Positions 41,367-54,108 of a stretch of DNA of 64,000 nucleotides are shown here, one piece after another. This DNA is from Calamus simplicifolius. Lineage: Eukaryota > Streptophyta > Magnoliopsida > Arecales > Arecaceae. The position numbers were made by a program, and so were the translations under genes. The notes below the pieces were generated by a model, which was not told the DNA's origin, made no database searches, and saw only the letters and a program-made list of their open reading frames with translations. Position 1 is the stretch's first letter. Every line of letters starts with the position of its first letter. The stretch is taken from NCBI GenBank assembly GCA_900491605.1, contig UESW01004817.1, forward strand, positions 560,734 to 624,733, given 5' to 3'.

Positions 41367-42990
41367 ATGGCAGCTCAAGCTGGATCATCCTTTTCTGAAG
41401 GTCAATCCACCAATAGGCCACCTTTGTTTAGTGGCACTAACTATTCATATTGGAAAGCAAGAATGAGGATTTTCATTCAAGCTTTAGATTATGAATTGTG
41501 AAGTGTCATTATTAATGGACCTAACACACCCACACACATGGTAGATGATTCTATTGTTCCTAAGCCGGAAAGGGATTGGAATGAGAACGATAGGAAAATG
41601 GCTCAGCTTAATGTCAAAGCCATGAATGTTTTTATTTTCTTTAGATGCAATGAATTCAATAGAATTTCTACTTGCATTTCAGCCAAAAAATATGGGATAG
41701 ATTAGAAGTTACCCATGAGGGTACCATCAAGTTAAGGAATCTAAAATCAATATTCTAGTGCACAAATATAAACTTTTTAGCATGGAACAAAATGAGTCAA
41801 TCACATGCATGTACACTAGATTCACTGATATTGTAAATTGTTTAAAGAGTCTTGGTAAAACTTATACTAATTCTGAATTGGTGCACAAAATTCTTAGATC
41901 TCTTCCAAAACATGAGAAGCTAAAGTAGCTGCAATCCAAGAAGCCAAAGACTTAAACGTTCTATCTTTGGAGCTACTTAGATCCTTGATGACCCATGAAT
42001 TGACAATGAAACAACATCAAAAAAAGAGGTGAAAAAGAAGAGAACAATAGCTCTCAAGGTTGCAGAAAATGAGAAGAGCAGTAGTGAAGATGACGATGAA
42101 GATGATGAAACAGCTCTCCTTGCAAAGAAATTTAGAAAGTTTATGCAAAGAAGGAGACCCTTCCATAAAAGGAAATCTGGAATCAAAATAGAAGGAGAAA
42201 AAGAAAAAGAAAGGGATAAAGATAAAGAAAAAGAACCCTTGACATGTTATGAATATAAGAAGCCGAGGCATTTTCAATCTGAATGTCCTCAACTAAAGAA
42301 GGGTTACAAGAAGAAGAAGAATGCCTATGTTGCAACATGGAGTGATAGTGAAGAATCTTCATCTGAAGAAGATCAAAAAGAAGTTGCAAACATATGCTTA
42401 TGGCAAACGATGAAAGTGAGGTAAATTTTGAAACCCATGATGATTTTACATTTGATGAATTATATGATGCATTTATGAATTAGTTAGTAATTTTAAAATT
42501 TTGAGAATGAAAAACAATCTTTGAAAACTAAAAATTTAAATCTTCTCAAAGAGAAATAAACTAATTCTTGAAGTTAAAATTTAAAATCTGAAAAGGAAGA
42601 TTCTCTAAAAGAAAAGAATCAATTTCTAATAAAAATATTAATTTGAAGAAAGAAATTGATAAATATAAGATTATTGTTGATAAATTTACATATAGCTTAG
42701 AAAAACTAAATTTGCTTTTAAGTAATCAAGAGGTGTATTTGATAAAGCTGGATTAAGATATAGACCTCACATGAAACAAAAATATGTAAACAATTTCTTT
42801 ATTAAGAAACCTATCAAAAATGATGTTTTATGTTATCATTGCAACAAAAAGGACATAAATCTTATGAATGCAATTTTAGAAAAACTAATAAGAATTTAAT
42901 GCTTAAAGAAAAGAAAATATGGGTTCCAAAAGGATCAATATTATTGCTACTAACCATGAAGGACCGAAGAAAGCTTGGGTACCTAAATAA
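41367..42990 (+). pseudogene. gag: Element D gag (frameshifted)
   Basis: Starts at ATG 41367 ('MAAQAGSSFSEGQSTNRPP', 19 residues) and follows the element A gag: 'GTNYSYWKARMRIFIQ', the capsid region to about 42010, an acidic 'EDDDEDDETALLAKKF' stretch, a first knuckle with its second cysteine lost ('CYEYKKPRHFQSEC') and a second knuckle around 42830-42870 that is frame-shifted. A stop replaces Trp in the 'DYELW' motif at about 41500. It is more decayed than element A. Confidence 0.82.
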
Positions 42991-44074
42991 AAGATTTGAT
43001 TATCTTGCAGGAGTATCTTGCAGCCAAAGGATCAAAAAGAAAGTGGTATCTTGATAGTGGCTGCTCAAGCACATGATGGGTGACAAGGAGCAATTCATCA
43101 CCCTTAAAGATAAAAGAGGAGGAGTTGTTACTTTTGGAGACAATGGCAAAGGTCAAATTATGGGCCTTGGTAAAATTCAAATAACTCCATCGACTTTTAT
43201 TGAAAATATTTTATATATTGATGGTTTAAAGCATAATTTAATTAGCATTAGCTAACTGTGTGATAAAGGTTTCAAAGTTTCATTTGAAGCTTCTATCTAC
43301 ACTATTTCAAATCTCATTGACAATAGTATTATATTATTGGAAATAGAAATGGCAATGTATACTTAATTGATTTGGATAACTTGTCTATTAGTAACCATTG
43401 CCTAATTGCTGATAATGCTAAAGTAAATGAGATTGAATGGCTATGACATCGTAGATTAGGTCATGCAAGCATATACTTAATTTCAAATTAATTAGAATAG
43501 ATTTAGTTAAAGGACTTCCAAAGTTAGATTTTGAAAACATAGAATTTGTGATGCATTCAATATGGAAAACAAACTAGAAATTCTTTCAAATCTAAAAATA
43601 TTGTTTCAACTACTAGGCCACTTGAACTACTTCATATGGACCTTTTTGGACCTACTAGAACCACTAGTCTAGGAGGAAAGAATATGGTCTTGTGATAGTA
43701 GATGATTATTATAGATACACTTGGGTATTGTTCTTAGCTCACAAAGATGAGACTTTCGATATTTCTGAAATTCTTCAAGAAAGTCACAAATGAGAAAAAA
43801 CACTACCATAGTGTCTCTTAGAAGTGATCATGGAACAAAATTTGAAAATTATTTATTTAAAAATTTTTGTATTAAAAATGACATTCATCATAATTTCTCT
43901 ACACTTAGAACCACAACAAAATGGAGTCGTAGAAAGGAAAAATAGAACATTAGAAGATATGGCCCGTACCATGCTATGTGAAAGCCAACTCCTAAAGTAC
44001 TTCTGGGCGAAAGCTATAAGCACAACATGTTACATCTTAAATAGAGCTTTAATTAGACCAATCCTTAAGAAAAC
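42991..44074 (+). pseudogene. pol: Element D pol, N-terminal part (protease, integrase)
   Basis: Protease motif 'WYLDSGCSS' near 43045, then 'GGVVTFGDNGKGQIMGLGK' and 'YIDGLKHNLISIS' up to a stop at about 43253. Integrase core pieces follow in changing frames: 'MDLFGPTRTTSLGG' (about 43640), 'GVVERKNRTLEDMARTMLCE' (20 residues, 43920-43985) and 'ILNRALIRPILKKT' just before the break at 44074. Several single-base losses and stops are present. It continues at 62811. Confidence 0.82.
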
Positions 44075-46127
44075 TGAAGGGAGAAACAATCTTCGAGGCA
44101 TGCATATTTTAAAATTTAATAATAATTATTGATGCGGAAACTTAAAGATTATATATTAATCTATCTAACATGCATCAAGATCATATCTTTGCCTTATATA
44201 TTGGATCGTTTGATCTAAAATATGCATAAATAAAAACATCAAGATCATATCTTGATCTTCAAGATGAGAAGTCATACTACTTATCTTGAAGCCTGCCTTA
44301 AGATCTAGGGATCAAATCACTTACCTTAAGAACAGTAGGTAAATGCTTATTGCTTTGCAGTCATTCAATCATCCGGCCTCTAGAATCATCCACGCGAAGC
44401 CCCGAATGATCAGATTCCTAGGAGTGCTAGCTCGTGGAAAATAACTTTGCTGATCTTGAATCCACTCACTTGAATCTTCTTCTAAGATCCACCAAACTTT
44501 CGGTGACACCAGATTACACCAGGATTTTCTATTCTAACTCTTAGAAATTCAATCCATAACATTTCATTGTTGTTCGATGATCTGGTGAAGAATGTCCTCT
44601 AATTTATAGGCTCAATGTAGCCTTTAGCCCATTAAATTCTAACACTTGGAATTCTGTCGTTCGATGAAAACCGAAGAGACGCAGCATTTGGTTATTCCGA
44701 CGTTCGGTGAAACCAAGAGACACAGCGTTTGTTAATTCTTATTTGGTAAAATGAAAGAGATGAATTCTAACACTAGAATTCCATTGCCTGGTTGACTCAA
44801 AGAGGCACAGTTATTCCATATGAATTCTAACACTTAGAATTCCAACAAAACCGTTTGGAGAATATTAATATTATACATTAAATTATACATGTGAATTTAA
44901 TCTCTCATATTTTAGTTATCTTATCATGTGAGATACTTATGCGAGAGGTTTGGGTTCAGGTTTTGGTTTAAGCTGATCTAAATTTATTGGACTGAACCTA
45001 CATAGATCATGGTCCTAGACCAAATCAAATTTGTCTAGTCCTAAATCTATTTAAATCCAAATCAAGTCTAATTTCAAATCAATATTTAAAATTGATTAGT
45101 CCTTCTAATAGACTTAAACCAAATTAAATCTTATTCATTTGTACTTAACCCAATTGAGATAATTTAATCAATCAAATTGATTAATTAAATCATATACGAT
45201 TCTCAATCATTGATCAGCAAATAGATCATCCTAGGAAACTTCTATGCGTGTGACTATCTAGGTTCAAACCTAAGCCGGTAGCATAGGACAACTTTCTATA
45301 CTAATCGATGTGTCATCTAGCAATGGAACCCGACGTCCAGATAGGTCGAAGAGTTGCCGAGCAAACTCCAAGAACCCTAAGAAACAGTTATCGTATAATT
45401 CAACCTTTTGACCATAAAGGCTAAGGATGGCTTAAGAGCCTGTCAACTCTAAACAGCAAATCCATAAAGTGATTTCAACTTTAGTGATCATGTGACTTTC
45501 ACATGAAGTGCCTTGGCCAAGGTCTTGCTAAATTAAAATACAAGCATTTCTCCTTTTAACGGGATAGGTCAAATTCCATCTTGATCCAACTGACTACCAC
45601 AAGTACTTGACTGCACCCAGTAACCTTTCGTAGCTGGATTAGAAATCCAGGTGGTCTGGCACCTAAGTTCAATGAGTTGCTTGCAAGTCACCGGTTGTGA
45701 TCTTCAGGTCTGAAGGATACTTATACCTATATCTTCTCGGATTAACTCTTGACAGCAGAGTATCCAGAAATGAGTCACGTTCAATGAAATGTACTCCTAC
45801 ACTTTCACATGTATGTCATACCAGTGTCTCTACACTCCTTGGTTAAGAGGACAACCAACAAATATGATATACAACATCCTATAATTGATAGTACTATGGC
45901 TCTGTCATAGTATATCATTTGGTCACGAACTCTTTTGAGGACCTTCATAGATAAATCCTCCTTTATCGTGAAAGAAGATCCTGAGGGCTTCATTACTATC
46001 AGGAGTATTAAGAAGATGTTCTTGTAATGAATAAACTGCCAAATAACTTTTATTAATATATCAATTTATATGTTATTTACATTAGCTCAATCATCAAATG
46101 ATTGGCTTTAGGATACAATTTCCAACA
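44075..46127 (-). repeat. Element E 3' LTR (2053 bp)
   Basis: Plus-strand edges are TGAAGGGAG and TTTCCAACA. It matches 60750-62810 along its length with scattered differences. Around 44650-44770 it has imperfect repeats of a roughly 50-bp unit containing 'ttcggtgaaaccaagagac'. Confidence 0.92.
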
Positions 46128-46913
46128 AACTCCCACTTAGCCTAAAGCTACTCATTACAGTATCTAATACCCATCTTCAACTTATAGTTGTCAAACTCCT
46201 GATGCTGACTGCTTTAGTAAATGGGTTACCTAGGTTTTTCTTTCTGTCAATCTTCTAAAGATTTATGTCACCTCGGTCTACAATCTCGAATAAGATGAAA
46301 CCGGTGCAGTATGTGCTTGGTGCGCTGATGTGCTCATGGTTCCTTTGCTTGAGGTATGGCATCAGTGCTGTCACTGTATAACAGGACTGGTCCATCTATG
46401 GAAGGTGCCACTCCAAGCTCGAAGATGAATTTTCGCAGCCACACAGCTTTTTCGCAGCATCTGATGCAGCGATGTACTCTGCCTCGCACACCAAATCTGC
46501 TACTGTATGTTGTTTGAAACTTTTCCAGCAAATAGCTCCACCATTCAGAATAAACACAAACATGATACACTTTTGCTATCATCATGATCTGATTGGAAAC
46601 TGGAATCAGTATATCCAACAAGTTTCAAATCAGACTCTCCATAGACTAACCACTGGTCTTAGTATTTCTCAAATACTTAAGGATTGTCTTAACAACTTGC
46701 CAGTGTTTTTCTCCTGGATTAGATTGGTATCTACTCACTACTCCTAGTGAGTATACCACATCTAGTCTTGTACATGTCATGGTGTACATAATCAATCCCA
46801 CTGCCGAAGCATATGAAATTCGACTCATACGTTCTCTTTCATTAGGAGTTGTTGGACAATCCTTCTTAGAAAGATGAATTCCATGGCTTATCGGAAGATA
46901 GCCTTTCTTAGAA
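46128..46913 (-). pseudogene. pol: Element E pol C-terminus (RT end, RNase H) and polypurine tract
   Basis: Continuation of the E polyprotein left of element F. After the duplicated GAGAA it reads 'SKKGYLPISHGIHLSKKDCP' (20 residues), 'MSRISYASAVGLIMYTMT', 'YQSNPGEKHWQVVKTILKYL' and the RNase H region ('GFVFILNGGAISWKSF', 'CEAEYIAASDAAKKAVWLRK'). Stops and a frameshift lie within RNase H. It ends near 46150. The plus-strand 'aactcccactt' at 46128-46138 is the reverse of the polypurine tract AAGTGGGAGTT next to the 3' LTR. Confidence 0.85.
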
Positions 46914-46918
46914 TTCTC
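46914..46918. other. Target site duplication of element F, left copy
   Basis: TTCTC at 46914-46918 is repeated at 55588-55592 on the far side of element F. Removing F and one copy restores the element E reading 'MENSKKGYL'. Confidence 0.9.
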
Positions 46919-47216
46919 TGTTGGCCCAGATGACAACCCAAGAGGGGGGGTGAATTGGGTTCTTAAAAAAAATTTAACTCTTTTAAAAAACTTTTTGCTT
47001 TGATATGACAGAGCTTAAGTGCAAAGTGGATAAATGCTAATCACAAATAAATGAGATAAAGAGAGACTAAGAAACAAAGCACGACAAACACAAAGATTTT
47101 ATAGTGGTTCGGTGTATCCAACACCTACGTCCACTCCCAAGCTTCACTTGGGTCCACACTATAATCCTTTTGATTACAGTCGAGTTGTTTTAAAAGCTCA
47201 CAACTCAGAACTTGTT
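46919..47216 (-). repeat. Element F 3' LTR, truncated to 298 bp
   Basis: The plus strand starts TGTTGGCCCAGATGAC (the reverse of the LTR end) and includes the poly-C hairpin, the GGTGT stem and the GAGTTGT stem. It stops after 'cagaacttgtt'. The next base belongs to internal sequence ('caatgcatatactcaatg' on the minus strand). About 1.2 kb, comprising U3, part of R and the polypurine tract, is missing compared with the 5' LTR. Confidence 0.85.
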
Positions 47217-47795
47217 ATAAAAACATTGAGTATATGCATTGAGTATATGCATGAGTTAGACAATAAGATTTTCAACTCAAATTTCTCAAATATTTAGTTC
47301 TCATAGGTAAGCTCCCTCTGAATGAAGTAGCTCCCCCTATGATACTCAATTTAACAGTAAACTTTTAATGTTTGACACTGATTAAACAATCTATCAAATT
47401 ATATCAGATTAAGTGCACATATGTCAAATTAAGCTTATTTATTCCAATGCATATACAAATACTTTTCCCTCTTTTTAACTTTTGATGCATATACGACTAT
47501 CAAATTACTTCTCCCCCTTTTTTGTAATCAACAAAAAGGTTAAGAAGTTTCAAGTTAAATGATAAAATTGAGAGATGCTTCAAAGATCAAATGATATTCA
47601 TTAAGTATCAAATAAGTTCATTACATAAAGTCAAGTATTACATCATTGTAAAAAGAAACTTAATTACATCAAAATTTCAAACTAAACTAAACTTCATTAC
47701 ATCAAGACTTTAGTGAAAAGTAAATCAACATCAAACTAAACTAAACATCATCAAAGAACTTCATTACAATATGATCAAAAATTAGTTCTAAGAAG
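47217..47795 (-). other. Element F 3' untranslated region
   Basis: Contains the reversed G-rich tracts: 'agctccccctatg' at about 47329 and 'cttctccccctttttt' at about 47508, as in elements A to C. The terminal tract next to the LTR is deleted. A short 'ttgagtatatgca' duplication lies at 47224-47250, at the deletion edge. Confidence 0.7.
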
Positions 47796-49075
47796 TCTTT
47801 GCAATTCTTCTACTATTTTTCATTCCTTCACTTTGAGTTCTTACAAATTCTTTAGTCTTCTATCAACAAATGCACATGCAGTCATAATTTTGTCTTGAAG
47901 CTCAGCATTGCATTTGGAGTAAGTCTCTGAATCTCCACCAATATCTTTAAGTTCTTCAAAAATATTCTTGAGATCATTCTTAAAGATTCAGGAGGCTAAG
48001 TGTAGATTCAATTTTGATTCTTTCATCCAAAGAATAAAGATTTCTCTTAAATTCATAAACTGTTTCAAATTCTGTTTTCATTTCTTCCTGATCATCAAAT
48101 AAACTTTAAGCTGTTAACTGGATATCTGAAAAACCAATAGATGAATAGGCGGTGGTACATGTGCAAACTGGAGTAGGTACCAGTGGTGGTGAAGATCTGC
48201 TAGGCTCTGGTGAGGATGTCTCGCTGATGGACCTCCTCAAATGGTGCAGTAGCCCTAATATTAGCTGCTCTCTCATCCAACCTTTCCTTTCCCATCTACC
48301 ATTTTTTACAAACCCATTATGTGCATAGTGGCCAAGCTATAAAATCAGTGTATCTTAAGGTTCTTCATGGCTCATTATCAGAAATCACAACCCTTGGCTT
48401 CTAAAATCATGGTAAGGATCATCCCATAAGGCAAGAAGATTTTCTCTTGCCCTCCACTCAGCCATATACCATATCATCATGCCAGGAAGATTAATTGGCT
48501 TGACCCATCAAATGCATCCATAACACTATATCTCGCTCTAAACATAGTCAAATCGGCCAGTCTTGGGAAATAAGATCCTACTACAAATGTTGTGAGAATC
48601 TCAATTCTAAGTGGCAATTGATTAGCAAAACTTCCTCAAACCGTTATTTCCTTTAACATCTTGACAAAGCTCTGATCTTCACTGAAGAATGTGGAAGTCC
48701 TGATAGGGATCCAAAAATCCTAAAAGATATGTGAGATGAATCTTTTCCTCTCACAGCTGACTAGTCCACCATCTCCTCTAGATAGATTTGTAAAATTCCT
48801 TAACTAGGGCTGATAAGTGGGCACATCTAAAGAACAAATCTTCTCCCAACCCATCTCTTTAATTGTCTCCCAAAAACCTCAGCTTCAAATAATTCAAAAT
48901 CCACCTTTCCTTCCCATAGTTATGACTTCCGCAAGGATATCTACCTGAGGAGAGGAGGGGCTAGGAAGCGAGTAAGTTGAAGAGGAATTATCGCTTGGAG
49001 AAGGCTCACGGACGGGACGCCACCTCTTCCTTTCCGGCCGCACCAAAGACTAGATCCTCTAGTTTTAGGTGCCAT
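47796..49075 (-). pseudogene. Element F additional ORF (broken)
   Basis: On the minus strand it starts at ATG 49075-49073 ('MAPKTRGS', as in element A) and can be followed in pieces to about 47800, with a decayed 'GWEKICSLD...' domain (about 48850), the domain around 'MIWYMA' (48470) and the helical C-terminus ('CNAELQDKIMTACAFVD', about 47880). Frame breaks are frequent. A short RYCGAC remnant precedes it at 49160-49220. Confidence 0.65.
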
Positions 49076-49398
49076 TGATCTTAGGGAATGGTTGATTTGA
49101 GAAGTATTTGGTTTGGAAGGTTTGGAGGGGTTTGGAGAAGGTTTGGAGAAGATAGAAAATGAGAAGGAGTCGACTCTGCCCTAGATAAATCAATTTGGGT
49201 CCACAGGTGTCGACTCCACTAACAGAGAGAAAAATAAATGAGTTTCAAAATTTGAAACTTTCAAATTAATCATCAAATTTTTAAAAAAACTTTGCAATTG
49301 GGAACAATGAATCAAAATCTAGATAAATTTCCTTAAATCATCAAGATTTTTCAAGAAAATTGATGAAATCTAGATAGATTCCTTAGGGTTTCAAAACA

Positions 49399-52300
49399 TT
49401 CCAAAGGATCACAAATTCCTAATTCTCCTCTAAGATAACAAAATCTTTCTTCACTTAAGGGTTTTGTAAATATATCAGCTAATTGTTCTTCAGTATTCAC
49501 ATAATCAAGACAAATTTCATTATTGGCTACATGTTCTCTTATAAATGATATCTAATTTCAATGTGCTTTGTTCTTGAATGTTGAATTGGATTTTTAGTTA
49601 GATTGATTGCACTTGTATTATCACATCTTATAGGTGTTTTATCAAGTGATACCATAGTCTTCAAGTTGTCGCTTAATCCATAGGATTTGAGCACAGCAAC
49701 TTCCAGCTGCAACATATTCAGCTTCAGTAGTTGATAATGCAACTGAATTTTGCTTTTTGCTAAACCATGAGATTAAGTTACTTCCTAAAAATTGGCATGC
49801 ACCACTTGTGCTTTTTCTATCTAATTTACATCCAGCATAATCAGAATCTGAATATGCAATTAATTTAATGTTGAGTCTCTAGAATACCATAAACCTACAT
49901 TTTTTGTTCCACTTAAGTATCTTAGTATTCTTTTAACAGCTATTAAATGTGATTCTTTAGGTTCAGATTGAAATCTAGCACATAAACATACAGAAAACAT
50001 AATATCTGGTCTACTTGCTGTTAAATAAAGAAGGGATCCGATTATACCTCGATAATACTTTTGATCAACCTTTCTTACCTTCTTCATCTTTGTCCAGCTT
50101 GCATGAAGGACTCATTGGTGTTCCGAGGGGTTTCATTGATTCCATACCAAACTTCTTTAGAATTTCTTGTGTACTTTGTTTGGTTGATAAAGATTCCCTC
50201 TTTGCTTTGTTTGATTTGGAGTCCAAGGAAGAAGTTGAGTTCTCCCATCATGCTCATCTCGAATTCTCCCTGCATTAACTTGCAAATTCTTGACATAAGA
50301 GAATCGTTAGTAGCACCAAAAATGTCATCAACGTATATTTGTACTACAAGTAAATCTTTACTTTTTCTTTTCAAAAATAATGTTTTATCAACATTTCCTC
50401 TTGTAAAATCATTTTCAATTAAAATTTACTTAACCTATCATACCAAGCTCTAGGTGCTTGTTTCAAACCATATAAAGCTTTGTGCAATTTAAAAACGTGA
50501 TTTGAAAATTCATGATCTTCAAAACCTGGTGGTTGTTCATAAACTTCTTCATTTATAAATCCATTTAAAAATGCGCTTTTACATCCATTTGAAATAAATT
50601 AAAATTCATGTGACATGCAAATGCAAGTAATAGCCTAATGGCTTCTAATCTAGCTACAGGTGCAAAGGTTTCATCAAAATCAATACCTTCTTCTTGATTA
50701 TATCCTTTTGCAACTAATCTAGCTTTGTTTCTAATTACTATGCCATTTTCATCTAGTTTATTTCTAAAAACCCATTTTGATCCTATTACTGAATGATTTT
50801 TAGGTCTTTCAACTAAGTCCATACATTATTTCTAGTAAATTGATTTAATTCTTCTTGCATGCTAACATCCAATTATTATCTTTTTCAGCTTCTTCAATAG
50901 TTTTAGGTTCAATTTGTGATACAAATGCAAGATGATTACTAATATTTCTCATAGATGATCTAGTTCTTATTCCTTGAGATGGATCACCTATAATCAATTC
51001 CTTGGGATGACTATAAGCATATCTCCATCTCTTGGAAGATCTATATCATTATGATTATATTAACATCATCCCTTATGTGAATCATCATCTTTAGCTTCTT
51101 GTTCATGATCAGAAGATACTTCAATATTAAGTTTTCAAGATCTTTTTCAATTATGTTTGTATCTTCCTCATCATCAATCTTTTCAGAACAGATGCTAAAG
51201 ATTCATCAAAAACTACATGAATGGATTCTTCAACAATTAAGGTTTTCTTGTTAAAGACTCTATATGCTTTACTAGTTGTTGAATAACCTAAAAAATTCCT
51301 TCATCAGATTTAGCATCAAATTTTCCTAAGTTGTTTTTACCATTATTATGAATGAAACATTTACATCCAAATGCATGAAAGTATTTTATATTTGGTTTTC
51401 TTTCATTCCATAATTCATAAGGTGTTTTCTTTAAAATTGGTCTTATTAAAGCTCTATTTAAGATGTAACATGCTGTGTTAATAGCTTCCGCCCAAAAATA
51501 CTTTGGTAAGTTACTTTCACATAGCATGGTACGGGCCATGTCTTCTAGAGTCCTATTTTTTCTTTCAACTACACCATTTTGTTGTGGAGTCCTAGGGGCT
51601 GAAAAATTATGATTAATTCCATTTTCAGTGCAAAAACTTTCAAATAAGTGATTTTCAAATTCAGTTCCATGATCACTTCTTAGAGACACTATGGTAGTGT
51701 TTTTCTCATTTGTGACTTTCTTGAAGAATTTCAGGAATATCGAGAAAGTCTCATCTTTGTGAGCTAAAAACATTACCCAAGTATATCTAGAATAATCATC
51801 TACAATCACTAGACCATATTTCTTTCCTCCTAGACTTGTGGTTCTAGTTGGTCCAAAAAGGTCCATGTGAAGTAGCTCTAATGGCCTAGAAGTTGAAACA
51901 ATATTTTTAGATTTGAAAGAACTTCTAGTTTGTTTTCCAAATTGACATGCATCACATATTTTGTTATTTTCAAAATCTAATTTAGGTAACCTTTAACTAA
52001 ATCCATTTTAATTAGTTTTGAAATAAGGTGTGTGCTTGCATGACCTAATCTACGATGCCACAACCAACCAATCTCATTTATGTTAGCATTGTCAGCAATT
52101 AAGCAATGATTACTTTAGACAATTTGTCTAGTCAACTAAGTATACATTGCCATGTCTATAACCAGTAAAAATGCTATCATCAATAGAATTAGTTACAGTG
52201 CATATAGAAGATTTAAATGAAACATTAAAACCTTTATCACATAATTGACTTATACTAATTAATTATGCTTTAAACCATCAACATAAAGTACATTATCAAT

Positions 52301-52490
52301 AAATGTAGATGGAGTTATTGAACTTTACCAAGGCCCAAATTTGACCTTTACCGTTATCGCCAAATGTAACAACTCCTTTCTTTTTCTTCAGGGTGATGAA
52401 TTCTCTTTGTCACCCGTCATATGTCTTGAGCAGCCACTATCAAGATACCACTTTTTCTTTGATCTTTTGGCCACAAGACATTCCTGCAAA
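49399..52490 (-). pseudogene. pol: Element F pol: protease, integrase, RT, RNase H
   Basis: Minus strand. Protease 'KWYLDSGCSRHMTGD' at about 52455-52410. The integrase core is open from 51866 to 51288 with Asp in 'MDLFGPTRTT', Asp in 'RSDHGTEFENH' and Glu in 'NGVVERKNRT'. RT: 50822-50565 ('KARLVAKGYNQEEGIDFDE', 19 residues) and 50374-50084, which keeps 'LLVVQIYVDDIFGA' with the intact YVDD box. RNase H pieces lie at 49830-49539. Stops and single-base indels separate these blocks, and the usual stop after 'GICDPLE' has changed to a Cys codon near 49399. It is better preserved than element A in RT but not functional as a whole. Confidence 0.88.
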
Positions 52491-54046
52491 TAATCAAACT
52501 TTATGTTTAGGTACCCAAGCTTTCTTGGGTCCTTCATGGTTAGTAGCAACAAAATTGTTCCTTTCGGAACCCATATTTTCTTTCCTTTAACATTTAACTT
52601 TTATTATTTTTTAATTTTGCATTCAAAGATTTATGTCCTTTTTGATTACATTAAAAAAATATTTTTTATTAAAAATATTTTTTGATTTTTGTTTCTTAAG
52701 TGTTATACCCTAATCCGCTTTGTCAAAAACAGCTTTTTGACTATTTAATAACATGTTAATTTAGTTGAGCTAAGTAAACTTATCAACTATGTTTTTATTT
52801 TTCAACTCTTTCTTTAGTTTAATCATTTTCATTAATTGATTCTTTTCTTTTAAATTTTTTTCAGATTTAATTCTTAACTTCATTTTAAGTTTTCCTTTTC
52901 TTTTAAGTTAATTTTCATTTTTCAAAACTTTATTTCTTTTTCAAAATTTGAAATCAATCACAAGTTCATTAAAGCATCAAACATTTCATCAAATGTAAAT
53001 CATGAGTTTTCGGAACTTACCTCATCGTTGTCGTTGGCCATGAAGCAGATATTTGCAACTTCCTTTTGTTCTTCTTCGGAAGAAGATTCTTCGCTATCAG
53101 TCCAAGTTGCCATGTATGCCTTTTTCTTTTTCTTGTAGGCTTTTTCAAAGGACAATCATATCTAAAGTGCCCTGGTTTTTACACTCATAGCATACTAAGG
53201 GGTCTTTCTCTTTGTCCTTGTCCTTTTCTTTTCTTTTCTCCTTCCACTTTGCTCCAAATTTTTTTTGTGGAAGGGTTTCCTTCTTCTCATAAATCTTTTG
53301 AATTTCTTGGCAAGAGAGCAGTTCATCATCATCATCATCATCATCATCTGCTGCTCTTCTTCTTTTGCAGCTTTGAGGGCAATTTTTCTTCTTTTTGTTT
53401 CCTCTACATGCTGCTTCATTGTCAGCTCATGGGTCATAAGATCCTAGAAGCTCCTCTAAGGGTAAGCATTGAGGTCCTTTGCTTCTTGGATTGCTCACTT
53501 TTGCTTCCCATGATCTTGGTAGTGACCTAAAGATTTTGCGAACAATCAGAGTTAGTATATGTCTTACCAAGACTTTTTAAACCATTCACAATATCAGTGA
53601 ATCTAGTGAACATGCATGTGATGGTTTCAGTTTGTTCCATGTAAACAATTCATATTTATGAACCAAAATATTATCTTTGATTCTTTTACTTGGTTTGTTC
53701 CTTCATGGGTAATTTCCAACCTATCCCAAATTTCTTTTGCGGAATTACATGTGAGATTCGGTTGAATTCATTAGATCTAAGGAACAATATAAAACATTAA
53801 TGGCTTTAGCATTAAGTTGTGCCATTTTCCTATCATTATCATTCCAATCCCTTTCGGGCTTAGGAACAAGTGCCATCAATAAGTGTGTGGGTGTACTAGG
53901 TCCATTATTATTACACCCCAAATTCATAATCAGAAGCTTGAATGAATATCCTCATTCTAGCTTTCCAATATGAATAGTTGAACCATTAAATAAAGGAGGT
54001 CTATTCGTAGAATGACCTTCAGCAAATGAACCACTTGTGTTGCCAT
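52491..54046 (-). pseudogene. gag: Element F gag
   Basis: Starts at ATG 54046-54044 on the minus strand ('MATQVVHLLK' after a frameshift relative to element A). Readable parts are 'ALVPKPERDWNDNDRKMAQL' (20 residues, about 53860), 'MTHELTMKQHVEETKRRK', a run of aspartate codons (tcatcatcatc on the plus strand, about 53323-53348) shifted into methionine in the open frame, and a damaged first CCHC region at about 53190. The second knuckle (about 52640) is mostly lost. Several frameshifts are present. Confidence 0.8.
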
Positions 54047-54094
54047 TTGGATCTTTAGCTCTTGATCGTGAGATCAAATTCTAAATGAGCACTT

Positions 54095-54106
54095 GCTCTG
54101 ATACCA
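54095..54106 (-). other. Element F primer binding site
   Basis: The plus strand reads GCTCTGATACCA; the minus strand TGGTATCAGAGC, two bases from the LTR edge at 54109. Confidence 0.92.
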
Positions 54107-54108
54107 AT

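Larger units (their letters stand above)
39766..44074 (+). mobile_element. Element D: SIRE-like element, left part
   Basis: 5' LTR (39766-41305), primer site, gag and the first part of pol, cut at 44074 inside the integrase region by element E. The continuation is at 62811-63302. Joining the two across the AAAAC duplication restores the 'KKTPYELW' reading seen in element A, which shows they are one element. Its 3' half lies outside the window. Confidence 0.92.

Noticed and set aside
45805..45993. Open frames within the element E LTRs
   Set aside because: They are not kept open in the partner LTR and have no family pattern.
53265..53447. Open frame with poly-Ile and poly-His-like runs
   Set aside because: It is the antisense of the aspartate-rich stretch of the element F gag, with (CAT)n repeats, not a gene.
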